Shown: in pieces, positions 35,101 to 47,524 of the stretch
How the letters are laid out: each line of letters opens with the position of its first letter
How positions within the stretch are numbered: the first letter of the stretch is position 1
Origin: Papio anubis
Lineage: Eukaryota > Chordata > Mammalia > Primates > Cercopithecidae
Assembly: GCF_008728515.1 (NCBI RefSeq)
Contig: NC_044977.1
Coordinates: 4,673,501-4,737,500 of the forward strand
DNA length: 64,000 nucleotides
Direction: 5' to 3'
Notes under the pieces: generated by a model
What the model saw: only the letters and a program-made list of their open reading frames with translations
What the model was told of the DNA's origin: nothing
Databases searched by the model: none
Translations under genes and position numbers: made by a program

Positions 35101-36854
35101 TTGCATTTTTCCAGTTCTTACTGGAACACATTCTCTAATTCCTTTATTAAATATAATATTTCCTTTAATATTAGACACTATAATTCCTTCCTTGGACTAT
35201 GCTGCTGACCTCATTTATCTTTGGAGTTAATAAGGGGAAATATGGGTGAATTTGAGGAGATGACTTATAATTTTGTAAAACGTCTGATGTAGCTGGTATC
35301 TTAGCATGTATTCCAGCAAAGCAGAGTTTTGTATTGTTTAGAAGAGTGAGGGACACTTTGACCAGTCTGGAGGATTCAATCTACTCTCATGTTGCCATCA
35401 CATTTATCATCTTACTCCTCTGCCTGTCCTCAGAAGTATGGTCTTTGTCATATCTGATTAGTTTTTCAGAGGGCTCTATTTTCTAGGACCATTTTAAGTA
35501 GAAACTATCTTTATTTGAGTTCCTCTAACATAAGGTTTGAGACAAGGACTTTTATAGAAGCTAGAAGCAGTGGACATGAGAAGATATTCTAACAAGCAGA
35601 AATGAAGGAGTGGGAAGAATGAGAGAGGATAAGAATAAAAAACAATAAAGGCTATATAATTGATTTGGTTACTACTCTTAGCATCTTGACCGACAACACA
35701 CACCCCCCGCCAACCCAAAGAACCTTGTAGAATGCACCTCAGAATTGTCATTCTAAAAAGTGAGAGCATTTAGTATTTAGGTATTTATACACTGACTCTT
35801 GTTTTAATAATAAACCTTGGTAATAATACTTATTTGTTGATTATTACCACTGGAAAATTAAATGACCACAAACTTCTGTCTCATAGATTGTTCAAGCTCA
35901 TGGCTTTGAAAAAAGTCCAAGGCAGATTAATGGAGGAGAGGAGTAGAAGTTAGGAGCCAGAGGTTGGAAAGGAGTTGTCAGAGTGAGTATCTATGTTCGA
36001 AAACAGACTAATAGATGCCAAAGGGATATGGTGTGGGCACATTGCTAAAATCTATATTTGGAAAAAGTGAAGCTGGACAGGTCTTGTGTAGAAATCACCT
36101 ACATGAGGCCTTGTGTTTGAGGAGAGGTAGGCGGAACAATGGTCTACTTGCAGTTGGGTACTGGCACTAGCTATAAACAAGTGTTTCCCATTGGTTGATG
36201 CTGTTGGCAGAATTTAATAAAAGGCCCTTCACCTTCTCCCCTCCATGTGGGAAAGTCACTGGGGAAGGAGGTTGCTCTGACAGAGATAATCTTGAATTGA
36301 CTGAAATGAATTTGTGGCCACTAAGTGGAAGTGGAACTGCAAATAGAAACCAATGTTTGCCTCTGAAAGGTAAGAGCTACATTTCTCACACTCTGATGGA
36401 TTGATAGTCACATCTGCTTCATACTGGTGGGTCCTTCTAAAATATCAGTGAATCCTCTTACAACACGTAATTGCAACAGTGTCTGCTAAAATGCCCAGTA
36501 CTTGAATTAGAGGCAATTCATCTTGAAACAATGGGTATAACACTGTAAAAAAAAAGGCGATGTGCAGAGATGAGATGTATTCTCAGAAGCCATTTGTGAT
36601 TTCAGAAATACCGGTAGTCTGTAATGAGATGCACGTTGATAAAGCACGATAGAAAGCATGAATATACCTTGTAGATTTGGGTGTTTCATAATGAAACAAA
36701 CAGTCAAATGTAATCTTGTTAATTTATTTGAAGAGTTTAAATGATCTGAGTTCTAGAGATAATTCTTAGAAAACAACAATGAGGATTGGGCGATATGATT
36801 TTTAAAACCACTCTATAAGAAGTTGAATTTGCGTAAGAACCTACACTGATCCTA
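32130..36854. other. Long unassigned stretch
   Basis: About 4.7 kb with no repeat family, RNA gene or coding exon that I recognise on either strand. Open frames are at most 91 codons. It is the second longest stretch without a recognised transposon. It probably holds unique DNA and transposons too old to see by eye. Confidence 0.5.
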
Positions 36855-37320
36855 CTGGGCGATGATCCATGCATTGCCAAACTGTTACATTTCTTGTTGC
36901 ACCATGCTTTAGTCTGATGATATATTGGATTACAAGACGTGTGAGTACCACAGAGTTAAAGGCAGGGACTGTGGTGGAAGATGTTGTTGCCGACCCAGAT
37001 CCCTTTTACCAGCCTTTTCACCAGATTTACAGCTGCTGTGAGTGTTACTCCCGTATCTGGAGAATTACCCATAATTAGGTGAATGTAACTCTGGCTTTCT
37101 TTTCCCAAGATTTGACTAACTCTGAAAGATTTTTGCTGCAGAGCTTTCCCTGTGAGATTAGCTAGAGTTTAGTATTCAGTTGAGACCACATTTTTGATTA
37201 GCTTTTCCCTCTACTTCTTCTTTCCTTCAAATACCCTTTCTAAAGGACACTCCTTCTAATAAATCACTTGAATCTGATTCCCAACCTCAGGCTTTGCTTT
37301 TAGGAGACACAGTCAAAGAG
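36855..37320 (+). mobile_element. Possible old ERV-L/MaLR-type LTR
   Basis: AATAAATCACTTGAATCTGATTCCC followed by CAACCTCAGGCTTTGCTTTTAGG at 37258-37304 is typical of the poly(A) signal and end of several ERV-L-class LTRs. The 5' limit is a guess. Confidence 0.42.
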
Positions 37321-37676
37321 AGACACCAGGGCTTGCCTCCGAGACGTGTAACCTGTGCAGGCCGACAGGACGTTGCTCTTGGTTTAATGTTCTGCTTTTG
37401 CTTTGTTAAAATTCTTAATTTTTGAACAAAAAGTAACTTATTTTATTTTTCCACTTGGCCCTGCTTATACCAAAGTCTAAAATCTTAAAAAAAAAAATAC
37501 TATACAGATCTACACATGTAATGAATCAAGTTGTCAGCTAACAGCAGCATTGGATTCTTTTTAACTTAGTTGATATGAGAAAAAAAAACAAAAACAAAAA
37601 CAAAAACAGTTTGAAACAAGCAGTATCCATAAGGAGAACACATGAATCACATAGATATAAAATATATATTAGGGCC
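37321..37676. other. Unassigned DNA with (AAAAC)n tract
   Basis: A short (CAAAAA)n simple repeat at about 37578-37608; nothing else recognised. Confidence 0.5.
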
Positions 37677-38221
37677 TATATTAGTCACGGTTCTCTAGAA
37701 GGACAGGATTCATAGCAGATATATATATATATGAAAGGGAGTTTATTAGGAAGTATTGACTCACATGATCACAAGATAAAGTCCCACAATAGGCCGTCTG
37801 CAAGCTGAGGAGCAAGGACGTCAGTGGTGGATCAGTCTCAGTCCTAAAACCTCAAAAGTAGGGAAGCTGACAGTGCAGCCTTCAGTCTGTGGCCGAAGGC
37901 CTGAGAGCCCCTGGCAAACCACTGGTGTAGGTCCAAAAGTCCAAAAGCTAAAGAACTTGGAGTCTGATGTTCCAGAGCAGGAAGCATCCAGCACGGGAGA
38001 AAGATGGAGGCTGGAAGAGTTAGCCAGTCAAGGCTGTCCACGTTCCTCTGCCGGCTTTTATTCTACCCACAATGGCAGATGGTCAGATGGTGCCCACCCA
38101 GACTGAGGGTGGGCCTGCCTTTCCCAGTCTACTGACTGGCAACACCTTCACAGACACCCAAAGGAACAATACTTTGTATCCTTCAATCCAATCAAGTTGA
38201 TACTCAGTATTAACCACCACA
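37677..38221 (-). mobile_element. MLT2A-type (ERV-L) solo LTR
   Basis: Plus-wise TATTAGTCACGGTTCTCTAG to TATTAACCACCACA, about 545 bp. It is closely similar to the copy at 12986-13502 but keeps the GAGAGCCCCTGGCAAACCACTGG segment missing there. A TATATATATATAT tract lies at about 37721-37733, near the LTR 3' end. No clear flanking duplication. Confidence 0.9.
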
Positions 38222-39309
38222 GAGCACCTAAAAATTCCAAAGAAACTCTATGAATCAACAAGGGTCAAGTCTTACATGGCTTCATTTTCCCAGCTCAGTA
38301 GAGACATCCAAATTATAGAAACTCTAAGGAGGAAGAGGCCATAACTAGAAAGTTTGGTTGCTTCCTACCATTTATGCAAAGATAGCTGTGTATTACTTGT
38401 TATTTAATGGAGCCTTGTTCCAACTCAGGATATGTTCCACAAAAGGAAAGTCAAGCTTTTTAAAGGGATGTAACCAGAGTTCAATTCACATAGATCTTCC
38501 TGGAAGAAAAAAATCAACCTTCGGTAAAGGATGAGAACTTTAACAAGAAAACTTTAAAAAGAAAAACTTTAACTTTAACAAAAAAAACAAACACAACCTC
38601 AGAGAGTTTTGGAGAAGGGCACACTCACTGTACATACATTGCATTGCACTTGGGAGTTAGCATCTCCGGATACTTAGTTAAAAATCATTAGCATGGCTTT
38701 CCCCCACTTTCTTGGAGATATGTACAGGGAGGAAAGAAGCACTCTTACTTGGTAAGAAAACATAGATTCACAGATCTACAGGAAGGCAAGGAAGGGGAGA
38801 AATGTAGGCCAATTGTATTTTGATTGATAAACTACTGAATCACCCTTATTTTATCTCTGATTTTCCTATAGTCCTGGGAGCTAGAGTATATTTTTAGTTT
38901 TTCAGGTGTGTGTATATGTAGAAGAAAAACATTTGAAGATGCAGAGATGTAACTCATCACTTTGAAGAAACAAAAGAAGTGTACATAATATTATTAAATA
39001 TAACTGTTTGAATTTTCTTTCTAAAATAGGAACTACAGTTCATATCATCAAATGATCAAAGTTGAGTAAGATAGAAGCAAAAAAAGAAGCTGTAGAATCT
39101 CCATTTAATTAGAAGAGAGTGTCTGATCCCTGGACACTCACCAGGGAATGAACCTTGAACTTTCTTTTATCTAGTTTTTCTCCAAAGCCTGCCTGTAAGT
39201 CATTAATATTTGAAAAAGACAGGCTAAGGATCATACTGGACATTCATATAAAACTAACCCATGTGTCAAAAGTTTAAGATTCTCTTGTTTAATGGCAAGG
39301 GTGTGATGT
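38222..39309. other. Unassigned DNA
   Basis: Nothing recognised. Confidence 0.5.
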
Positions 39310-39440
39310 TTTTACCACCTACTAACTGTAGAAAAAGGGAACAATAATCCTACCTTGCAAGAAATCATAAAGATTAGGGATAATGCATGCAACATGCTGG
39401 TCCCACTTCTGAGGTACCAGAAGAGCTCAATAATAATAAT
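39310..39440 (+). mobile_element. Possible MIR fragment
   Basis: ACTAACTGTAGAAAAAGGGAACAATAATCCTACC, CATAAAGATTAGGGATAATGCATG and a final GAGCTCAATAATAAT correspond in order to the MIR 3' half. Confidence 0.6.
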
Positions 39441-39964
39441 AAAAAAACTGAAAATCTTCATCAGAAAATTATATTCCTAAATCTCAGCAGTTTAGTCCTC
39501 AGAGAAAGGCTTTTATAAAGCAATGTTTTCATGTTTGACATGAGTTTTTGTTACAGATGATCATAAAAAGTATTCATAAGAATTATGTATATTCTGAAAA
39601 ACTATAGTTAAAGACATTGTCCTTTATGTTGTATATCATTAACTCTAATTTTAAAAACCTATGTAAATTGCATTGAGCTTAGCATCAGAAAACGTTTTCC
39701 TATCTTTAGTTGAATTTTATAAGTGAGATTCAGCATTACTTTTTTTTTGGTTACCAGGGAGGCCAGAACGAAACTAAACATACTATTAGCCTTGGTCTCT
39801 TCAACCCTGTATGGGTTTTTAGTCTTGCTTTATATTTTTATTTTAAGACTTAAAATCTTTATATCACCACCACTATATTACTGCAAAACAACTAGTCCAA
39901 CTGCTATGGTGACGACTACTATCCTGTGCAGCATAGTAATTTACCAGACACAGAGTAGCCATGT
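39441..39964. other. Unassigned AT-rich DNA
   Basis: Nothing recognised. The 103-codon open frame at 39723-40034 has no known motif and overlaps the following MIR. Confidence 0.45.
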
Positions 39965-40130
39965 GTATTATTTCATTAAGGTTTCACAACCACCATATAA
40001 TACGGTCAATATTCTTATTATCAGCCTCCATTAAGCAGTGAGCAGTAAAGTTCAAGAAACCACTTGACCAATAGGTAAAGTAGGAATATGAAGCCAGTAT
40101 TTTTGTCTCTAAGTCCTGGGTTACTTTTGA
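39965..40130 (-). mobile_element. MIR SINE
   Basis: Plus-wise TTTCATTAAGGTTTCACAACC, TTCTTATTATCAGCCTCCATT, AACCACTTGACCAATAGGTAAAG and GAATATGAAGCCAG match an inverted MIR through its core. Confidence 0.65.
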
Positions 40131-40268
40131 GACATAACTAAAAATCTTTGTTAGAAGTAGTCTGTGTATAACATAAAAGCTTTGTAGGGTAAGGGGGAAT
40201 GTTTTCCTCTATTTTGATTTCTCACGTCCTGCCCAGAATGTGAACATTCGTGTGACTTATAAAAGTTG

Positions 40269-40271
<3 letters not shown>

Positions 40272-40302
<31 letters not shown>
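40272..40302. repeat. (TG)n microsatellite
   Basis: Uninterrupted TG repeat of about 31 bp. Confidence 0.95.
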
Positions 40303-40305
<3 letters not shown>

Positions 40306-41142
40306 GGGTTTATTTATTCTTTGCTTTCCCTAGAATCATGCAGCTTTTGTAGGGACTAATAGCATTCTGCCTGTAAAGCTCGGTGATAATCTCTTTGGAA
40401 GTATTTAGCACAGACACCTCCACCTATTAAACTTTCAATAAATATGAGTGTCATTTCTGCATGCTATGTTGTGTGTGGTACTGGACTCATCTTTTGCCTT
40501 GTTCAAAATGAATTTGAAGTTGAACTTAGTTACTTAATTAATCTGACAACAGCTCAATTAGGCAGGCAATCTTTCCTATTATGCACAGGAGGAAATTAGG
40601 CCTGAGAGTCAATCCTTTGATATAATTGACTTGTTGTTGGTGGTGGTAGTCAGGAAAAAGCAAGTCATTCCTTCAACACTTTGCTTCAAAATATCTTTAG
40701 CTAAATATCCAGTTTCTTCTCTCACAAGTTCTACCTTCCATGAAAGGATAGAACACAATTCAGCCACGTTCTTTGCAACTTTATAACACAGATCAACTGT
40801 CCTTCAGTTTCCAATAACACGTTTCTCATTTTTGTCTGAAATTTTAACAGAACTGTCTTTAACGTCATATTTCTATAAATATTCTGTTCATGAAAATATA
40901 TGTATTCTCTAAAACGATAAAGGCTTTCTCTATAGCTTTCCTCTTTTCTTCTTGAGCCCTTGCTTGAATCACCTTTTAATGTGCATATTTATACCAAAAA
41001 GTACTTCTGGAAATCCAAGCTTTTGTTCTAGCATCGACCTCAAAACACTTTCAGCCTCTGGTCGCCTCCCAGTTCCAATGTCACTTCCTCATTGTTTAGG
41101 TATTTTTAATAACAGCATCCCAATTCTTCAGTGCCAAATTTT
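40303..41142. other. Unassigned DNA
   Basis: No gene recognised. 40545-40615 (CTGACAACAGCTCAATTAGG, GGAGGAAATTAGGCCTGAGAG) weakly resembles another inverted MIR. Confidence 0.45.
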
Positions 41143-41492
41143 ATTGGTCTTCTTGGCCTGTTGTAACAAAATACCACAGACTACATGGCTTAGCCATCAG
41201 AAATTTATTTTCTCACAGTTTTGGAGGATGAAGAGTCCAAAATCAAGGTTGCATCAGGTTTTGGCTTTAGGAAAGGGCTCTTCCTGGCTTGAAGATGGCT
41301 GCTTGGGGAGAGAAATCCCTCACCACTCCTCCTCTTTTCTTAAGACAACCCGTTTTATCTGATCAAGGTCCCACCTTTACGGCCTCATTTAACCTTCATT
41401 ACCTCCTGAAGGGCCTATCTTCACATATAGTAACATTAAGGGTTAGGAGTGAGGCACGTAAATATTTCCGAAACACAGTCCAATCCACAGCA
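41143..41492 (-). mobile_element. MLT1-type (MaLR) LTR
   Basis: Plus-wise AACAAAATACCACAGACTACATGG, TTTATTTTCTCACAGTTTTGG, GGTCCCACCTTTACGGCCTC and CAATCCACAGCA, an inverted MLT1. It abuts the ancient L1 segment to its right. The open frames at 40952-41362 and 41289-41519 are shadows of it. Confidence 0.82.
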
Positions 41493-42071
41493 CCATCCTT
41501 TAGTATTTCTTTAAAGTAGATTTGCTAGTTACAATTTATTTTGGCTTTGGTTTATCTTGGAATGTCTTGACTATTGCTTCATTTTTGAAATACTGTCTTG
41601 CTGGCTATATGATTCCTGTCTGACAGTGTTGGTTTAGGGTTTTTTTTTGTTTTTGTTTTTGTTTTTTGGCAATTTAAATATATCACACCAGTGTCATTTG
41701 TCCTGTATAGTTTCAGATGACGGGATAGCTATTAATCCTATTGGGGTTTCTTTTTTCATAATGCATCTTCTCTTGCTGTTTTCATGATTTTACCTTTGGC
41801 TTTCATGTTTTTGATCATTATGTGTCTTTTTTGTGGGTCACTTTATGTTTAGCCTACTAGGAGCTGATTGATCTTGTTAAATGTCAGCAATACACTTTTT
41901 CATAAAATTTGTAAAGTTTTCAGCTTTTAGTTCTCTGCATAAACTTCCTATTTCTCTATTTCTATATTCTTCTCTGGAAATCTCATTATATGTATGCTGC
42001 TACATTTAATGTAATCTCACATTTTTCCTAGCCTCTGTATATTTTCATTTCATTTTCTCTCTTTTCTTTAC

Positions 42072-42391
42072 TTTATGTTTATTATTATTATTAATTATTA
42101 TTATTTGAGACAGAGTCTTGCTCTGTTGCACAGGCTGGAGTGTAGTGCCATGATCTTGGCTCACTGCAACCTCCGCCACCTCCTGGGATCAAGCAACTCT
42201 CATTCCTCAGCCTCCTGAGTAGCTGGGACTACAGGTGTGCACCACCATGCCCAGGTAATTTTTGCATGTTTTGTAGAGACAGGGTTTCACCTTATTGGCC
42301 ATGCTAGTCTCGAACTCCTGGCCTCAAGTGATCCGCCCATCTCATCCTCCCAAAGCTCTGGGATTACATGCATGAGTCACCCCTCCTGGCC
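42072..42391 (-). mobile_element. Alu (AluS-like) nested in the ancient L1
   Basis: Minus-strand full Alu from an (ATT)n tail at 42075-42103 to CTCCTGGCC. L1M/HAL1 sequence is on both sides. Confidence 0.92.
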
Positions 42392-43029
42392 TCTTTCTTT
42401 TTTTTAGATTGTAAAATATATATTGATCTATTCTCAAGTTCACTATTTTTTTCCTAGAGCTTGAATCTACTGTTGAATCTCTGGTGAATTTTCATTTTGG
42501 TTATTGTACATGTCTATTTCAGATTTCCATTTGGTTCATTTTTATAATTTTTTATATGCATTGATATTGTGCATTTGATGAGACATTGTCATCATATCTC
42601 TATTTAATTTTTTAGACATGGTCTCTTTTACATCTTTTTTTTCTGTATTCAGCATCTCAGCTCCTTAAAAGCCATATCCTACTGACTGATCTCTGCCTCA
42701 CCTAGTACATGTGGTCATAGTTCACATTTCTTTCCATGTATCCTAAGGTTTTTGCAGAAAACAGGACTGTATTATTTAAAATAATATATTGGAGCAACTC
42801 TGAATAGTTACACACTACCCACCACCACTACCACCATTGCTGGTGGTTGTTTTCTTCATTATTTATTTGTTTAGTGACTTCTCTGAACTAATTCTGTGAT
42901 ATTTATTCTTTTTGCGCTGCGCAGCCTCTGATGTTGCTACTAAGATTTTTTTTGTTTTGTTTTCAACTTTTTCTCTGGCTACCTAAGTTTCTTACCTGGG
43001 TTAACGTAAGCCACTTACTGGACAAAGGT

Positions 43030-43391
43030 TGTCTTAGTCTGTTTGGGCTGCTATTACAAAATACCATAAACGGTGTGGCTGTAAACAGCATAAATTTATT
43101 TTCACAGCTCTAAAGGCTGGAAAGTCGAAGAACAAGGTGCTATCAGATGCAGTGTCCGGTAAAATCCCAGTTCTTAACTTATAGAGCAGCATCTTCTTAC
43201 TGTGTCCATACATGGTGAAAGGGGTGAACGAGCTCCCTGAAGCTTGTTTTATAAGAGCACTAATCTCATTCATCAGAGTTCTTCCCTCAGGACATAATCA
43301 TCTCCAAAAGGCCTCACCCCTAGCAGCATCACCTTGAAGATTAAGATTTTAACATGAATTTTGGGAGAATGCAAACATTTGGATTACAACA
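43030..43391 (-). mobile_element. MLT1-type (MaLR) LTR nested in the ancient L1
   Basis: Plus-wise TGTCTTAGTCTGTTTGGGC to ATTACAACA. GAACGAGCTCCCTGAAGC and CATGAATTTTGGGAGAATGC are MLT1 landmarks. L1-type 5' sequence lies on both sides, so it inserted there. Confidence 0.85.
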
Positions 43392-44040
43392 GTGGCTGGG
43401 CTTCAGATTCTTTGCTCATGTAAATTTACTCTTTGCTATTTAATTTATGTGTCTCTTGAAATTTGCTGTCAGAGTTCAAGGAATTTATGTTTTTGCTTCA
43501 CAATAAGTTAGGTTTTTCCTCCTTGATCACTCCTGATAGGGCACAGACTGAAGCATCCACACAGTTTTCTGGACTTTTAAAAGGAAATGCAATTTTATGT
43601 TTAATCTTGGATTCCTAGATGTTACCTTTGGGTGAGAGTAGCTTACTGTTCAGCCAATGTTTAATTGTGTGTTTATTTCTATGCTCTTCTTGCCATTGAG
43701 CATCCTGTCCCCTGTTGATGGATCTGTGTGTACCACGAGGAATACATTAAGTCTGTCCTCCTCTGATTGCTCCTGAATGAATATAGCCTTGCGCATGAAA
43801 AACCTCCCCAACTTCCAGGATTGGATTAGGGCATTTAGGAGGGTCCCAGGAAGCCTCTTCTTATCGGTTTCTTTCCATGGTTCTTTCTGTTACAGTTCTG
43901 ACTGCTCTATTACTTGTGCTTATTTCTATGAATATCATGGAGTTATTTTGACAATACTCTACAGCACACATTTCTGCATGTTCTTTTCCAAATAAAGACA
44001 GTCTTCTAGGGCATAACTGTGAGCTTTCTGCTATGCCTAT

Positions 44041-45033
44041 TCTGGGCCAAAATTCTGCCCCAGTGCATAAGAGCTGGGGGCAGGAATAGTTCTACAACTT
44101 GGCACTGAGGAGTGTGGTATCCATTTTATTCTCAAACACAGCTTAGGAAAACTGCAGATCTAGGAAGATTTATAGCAATATAAAGTAATGATCCAGACTC
44201 CTCCCTGGAATCTAAATATAACATTGCAATTATAATATTTTATTCCTTTTCATATATATAAATGAATCTTTAAAGTGGCTATAATAAGTAATCTCCATTC
44301 TTCTCAAAACTTCTTGCATATCTTCTTCCTCTTAAAGATGACTTTGTCTTCAACTTCTGAGAACAAAATGAAGACATTTAATAAAAACATTTTAGCATCT
44401 GTTACTCAAACTAAAATCTGTCTTGCACCTGCTCATGCTTTTGATTTTGTTACTTTCTCAAGTACAGTGGTGCTTTGGGCAGTCCCTTCTTTAGAATTCT
44501 CAACTTCAATTCTTTAACAACTCTTCCTCATTAAAGTAATTACAGGTTTCCTACATATTAAAGCAGTTTGAGCCTGATCTAAAAAAAGCATCATCAACAA
44601 AAGAAAAGACAAAATACATACGGAGTTCATGTTCCTTTGTTGTTATTGGCAATGTCTTCATTCCATTATTGTTATTCATGGCTCAACATATTTTGTTCTG
44701 ACCTTTGCTTCCATGACTGAGAAATGATTTGTAATGTACTCTCTGCTACTTAATTAGAGAGACTAGTTTCAGTAAAAACATTGTTTTGGCTTATTAATGT
44801 GATTCTCCATTATCCACAGAGAATTTCTTAGCAAAATAATCTCTCAGCTGTTCTTAGCAAAATGGACTTTTAGTTAATTCAGTCACCGCCTTCAGGTTTA
44901 CATTTTCATTGATGAGATTAATATTTCCATGTCATGACCCATAATGATCTTCAATTCACTTTATACAAACTCAAAAAATACTCAGGTTACTTTTACGGCC
45001 TTATCTCTACCAATGATTATATGAATAAATTGC
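44041..45033. other. Unassigned AT-rich DNA
   Basis: Nothing recognised; its left end may be the rest of the ancient L1 5'UTR. Confidence 0.45.
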
Positions 45034-45045
45034 AGGACCATATAT
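45034..45045. repeat. L1 target-site duplication, left copy
   Basis: AGGACCATATAT, matching AGGAGCATATAT at 47440-47451 in 11 of 12 bases. Confidence 0.7.
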
Positions 45046-46893
45046 TTTTTTAATTTTTTCATTGAGGTATAATATTTATATACAATTTACCATCTTTGCC
45101 AATTTTAAATTTACAGTTCAGTGGCCATAAATCAATTTCTTTTCTTGTTTTTTTCTTTCATCCCTCCTCTCCTCTCCTATTCCAGGGCTTTGCTAGACAA
45201 CAATCTTCTTTACCTTCGTGAGATCCACTTTTTTAGCTGCCATATATGAATGCCACATCTGTCTTTCTGTGCTCGGCTTATTTGACTTAACATAATAGCC
45301 TCCAGTTCCATCCATATTCCTGCAAATGAAAGATTTTTATTCATTTTTATGGCTGAAAAATATTCCATTGTGTATGTATGCCCCATTTTCCTTATCCATT
45401 CATCTTTTGATGGCCACTTAGGGTGATTTTATATCTTGGCTATTGTGAATAGTACTAATACTGCAATGAACATGGAAGTGAAGATATATCTTTGTTATAT
45501 TGATTTTCTTTCCGTTGTATATATACCCAGTAGTGGAATTGCTAGGTCATAGAGAAGTTCCATTTTTAATTTTCGATGAACTTCTGTACTGTTCTCCATA
45601 GTGGCTATATTTATTTACATTCCCACCAGCAGTGTATACGAGTTCTTCTTTCTATACATTCTCAACCGGAATCTGTTATTGCCTGCCTTTTTGATACAAG
45701 ACATCTTAAATGAGAGATGATATCACATTGTAGTTTTGATTTGCATTTTTCTGATGATTAGTGATATTGAGCATTTTTTTTTTCATAGACCTGTTGGCTA
45801 TTTGTATATTTTTCAGAGATGTCTGTTTAGATATTTTGCCCATTTTTAAATTATATTATTATTATTATTATTATTTGCTATTTAATTGTTTCAGTTTCTT
45901 GTATATTTTGGTTATTGATGCTTTATCAGACAAATAGGTTGCAAGTATTTCTCCTATTCTGTGGGTTGTCTCTTTACTTTATTTATTACTCCCTTGCTAT
46001 GCAGAAGCTTGTTACCTTGACGTAGTCTCAATTGTCTATTTTCGTTCTGATTGCCTGTGATTTTGAGGCCTTCTACAACAAATTCTTGGCCAGACCGATC
46101 TCCTGAAGCATTTCTCCAGTCTTTTTTTTTTTTTTTTTGTATAGTAGTTTCATAGTTTAAGGTCTTAGATTCAAGTCTTTAACCTATTTTGACTTGTGTT
46201 TTGTGTATGTTGGGAAATAGGGGTCTAGTTTTATTCTTCTGCATATAGTTATCCTGTTTTCCCAGTACTATTTTTTTTTTCCCCATGATATGGTTTGGCT
46301 CTGTGTTGCCACCCAAATCTCACCTTAAATTGTAACAATCCTTACATGTCAAGGGCAGAGACAAGTGGAGATAATTGAATCATGGGGTGGTTTCTCCTAT
46401 ACTGTTCTTGTGATAGTGAATGAGTTTTATGAAATCTGATGGTTTCATAAATGGGAGTTCCCCTACACAAGCTCTCTTGCTCGCCTTCATGTAAGACGTG
46501 ACTTTGCTCCTCATTCACCTTCCACCACGATTGTGAGGCCGTTCCAGCCATGTGGAACTGTGAGTCAATTAAACATCTTTCCTTTATAAATTACTCAGTC
46601 TTGGTTATGTCTTCATTAGCAACATGAGAACAGACTAGTACATTCCTTTGTCAGTTCTTGGCACCTTTGTTGAAGAGGAGTTGGTTGTTCTATTTTTGTT
46701 CCATTGGTTTTTGTGTCTGTTTTTATGCAAGTACAATGCTGTTTTGGTTATGACAACTTTGTAATAAAGTTTGATGTTAGATTGTATGATGCTTCAGCTT
46801 TGTTCTTTTTGCTCAAGATTTGCTTTAGCTATTTAGGATCTTTGGTGATTTGACATAAATTTTGGATTTTTTCTACTTCTATGAAGAATGTCA
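45046..46893 (-). mobile_element. L1 3' arm (3'UTR and ORF2 end) of a twin-primed insertion
   Basis: Starts with the poly(T) remnant (TTTTTTTAATTTTTTCATTG) that marks the L1 3' end. It continues through 3'UTR and the ORF2 C-terminal part (CCATTCATCTTTTGATGGCCAC, CATTCCCACCAGCAGTGTA) to about the ORF2 position of GAAGAATGTCA. The MST LTR at 46286-46642 splits it. The arm stops at 46893, and L1 continues in the opposite direction. Confidence 0.86.
46286..46642 (+). mobile_element. MST/THE1-type (MaLR) solo LTR
   Basis: TGATATGGTTTGGCTCTGTG to ACAGACTAGTACA, 357 bp, with ATTGAATCATGGGGTGG, CATGTAAGACGTGACTTTGC and TTAAACATCTTTCCTTTATAAATTA. It interrupts the L1 arm, so it is younger than that L1. 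Confidence 0.93.
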
Positions 46894-47439
46894 AGGATGC
46901 CCACTTTCATTGCTGTTATTCAATATAGTACTAGAAGTCCTGGCCAGATCAGTTAGGCAAAATAAATAAGTAAAAGCCATCCAAATTGGAAACAAAGAAG
47001 TCAAATTAGCCTTCTTTGCAGATGACATAATCTTATAACTAAAAATACCTAAAAACTCTACAAAAAACTCTTAGAACTGATAAACAAATTCAGTAAAGTT
47101 GCAGTATACAAAGTCAACATACAAAAATCAGCAGCATTTATATATGCCAACAGGAAACAATATAAAGAAATTACAAAAGTAATCCCATTTATAATAGCTA
47201 CAAAAATAAAAAATGCCTAGCATCAATCTGATTAAAAAAGTGAAAAATCTATACAGGGAAAATGATAACATTCTCATGAAATAAATAGAAGGGGACACAA
47301 AAAAAGTGGAAATATATTTTATGTTCATGGATTGGAAGGTTAATATTGTTAAAATGACCAAATCACCCAAAGCAATTTATAGATTCTATGCAATTCCTAT
47401 CAAAATACAAGAACCACCTATTTTTAATTGTAGAAAATT
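46894..47439 (+). mobile_element. Inverted 5' arm (ORF2 RT) of the same L1
   Basis: ORF2 reverse-transcriptase sequence in the plus direction. It starts at AGGATGCCCACTTTCATTG and includes an intact FADD active-site box at 47015-47026. It ends near GCAATTCCTATCAAAATAC and the following bases, the same ORF2 position where the minus arm starts. This is the pattern of L1 5' inversion. Stops are frequent. Confidence 0.85.
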
Positions 47440-47451
47440 AGGAGCATATAT
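47440..47451. repeat. L1 target-site duplication, right copy
   Basis: AGGAGCATATAT; see 45034-45045. Confidence 0.7.
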
Positions 47452-47524
47452 CTAGCTCTTTCTAATCTCTTTTTCTGCACCCCATCCAATTAATACTCAA
47501 TTCTATTCTATCTAGTTCATAAAT

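Larger units (their letters stand above)
41493..44040 (-). mobile_element. Ancient L1 (L1M/HAL1-type) ORF1 and 5'UTR segment
   Basis: The minus strand resembles the ORF1 and 5' region of mammalian-wide L1 or HAL1. TTTATCTTGGAATGTCTTGACTATTGC and CATTTTTGAAATACTGTCTTGCTGG (41551-41606) fit the ORF1 end. CTGTTGAATCTCTGGTGAATTTTCATTT (42471-42498) and AGCAACTCTGAATAG lie further 5'. Matching continues to about 44000 after an inserted MLT1. No open frame survives. An Alu and an MLT1 LTR are nested inside. HAL1 would lack ORF2; no ORF2 sequence is seen. Confidence 0.68.

Noticed and set aside
40952..41362. 136-codon frame with Cys and Ser-rich start
   Set aside because: Its second half overlaps the inverted MLT1 LTR, and the first half shows no motif or conservation evidence.
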